Positions 13,881 to 13,983 of a stretch of DNA of 13,983 nt are shown piece by piece. The translations under genes and the position numbers were made by a program. The DNA comes from Chloromonas sp. AAM2 (lineage: Eukaryota > Chlorophyta > Chlorophyceae > Chlamydomonadales > Chlamydomonadaceae), in assembly GCA_004335635.1 (NCBI GenBank), contig QAXH01005321.1:22127-36109 (forward strand), read 5' to 3'. Numbering within the stretch: position 1 is the stretch's first letter; each line of letters opens with the position of its first letter. The notes below the pieces were generated by a model. That model had not been told where the DNA came from, ran no database searches, and saw only the letters and a list, made by a program, of their open reading frames with translations.

Positions 13881-13983
13881 TGCCGAGGATGGTGCAACCT
13901 GGCGCCAAACTGACTGTGCGCGTGACTGAGCCTGTGCACGTGACTGAGCCTGTGCACGTGACTGAGCCTGTGCACGTGACTGA
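13881..13983 (+). CDS. Candidate exon D of the second gene, running off the window
   Basis: After a CCGACAG acceptor-like site at 13874-13880 the frame reads PRMVQPGAKLTVRVTEP and then repeats VTEPVH to the edge without a stop. QPGAKLTVRV is a typical beta-strand start in extracellular or Ig-like folds. The start phase does not match the proposed exon C donor, so either exon C ends elsewhere or another exon lies between. It could also be non-coding repeat. Confidence 0.35.
13914..13983. repeat. 18-bp tandem repeat, at least 3.7 copies, cut by window end
   Basis: CCTGTGCACGTGACTGAG repeats exactly from 13931 with a partial, variant copy before it (GTGCGCGTGACTGAG at 13916-13930). The unit is a multiple of three and carries GTGCAC and CACGTG palindromes. 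Its true length is unknown because the window ends inside it. Confidence 0.95.

Overview
The window looks like nuclear DNA of a eukaryote, most plausibly a green alga. Short coding exons are separated by spliceosomal introns of 220-720 bases with GT-AG ends. Base composition is moderately GC-rich with many GTGCATGTG-type simple repeats, and the main gene is a four-domain voltage-gated calcium channel, a family kept by chlorophyte algae but absent from land plants. The algal assignment is inference; the eukaryotic nature and the channel identity are read from the sequence.

Bases 96-8875, plus strand: the 3' part of a large Cav/Nav-family alpha1 subunit gene. I can join 14 exons without breaking frame into 1017 residues plus a stop. 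They encode the end of the domain III pore loop, III-S6, the III-IV linker, all of domain IV (S1-S6 with a full arginine-rich S4), the C-terminal EF-hand-like and IQ-like segments, and a 471-residue low-complexity tail in one long last exon. Domains I, II and most of III lie upstream of the window. The domain IV selectivity filter (TGENW) sits alone on a 21-base microexon (4337-4357). Skipping it keeps frame and even keeps the junction arginine, but deletes the filter.

The introns of this gene hold many local duplications anchored on splice junctions. There are 34-bp tandem repeats before exons 1 and 2, decayed copies of both ends of the S3-S4 exon, a duplicated pre-acceptor tract before exon 7, an 11-bp tandem before exon 9, and a degenerate multi-copy duplication of the exon 10 donor region. 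One copy could act as an in-frame 33-base alternative exon in the S4-S5 linker.

Bases 8876 to about 12120: the 3' UTR and a long stretch with no gene I can support, containing one diverged dispersed repeat pair.

Bases about 12120-13983: probable exons of a second plus-strand gene that runs off the right edge. Two exons have clean phase-0 splice sites; the flanking ones are tentative. I do not recognise the protein. The window ends inside an 18-bp tandem repeat that would encode repeating VTEPVH if it is coding.
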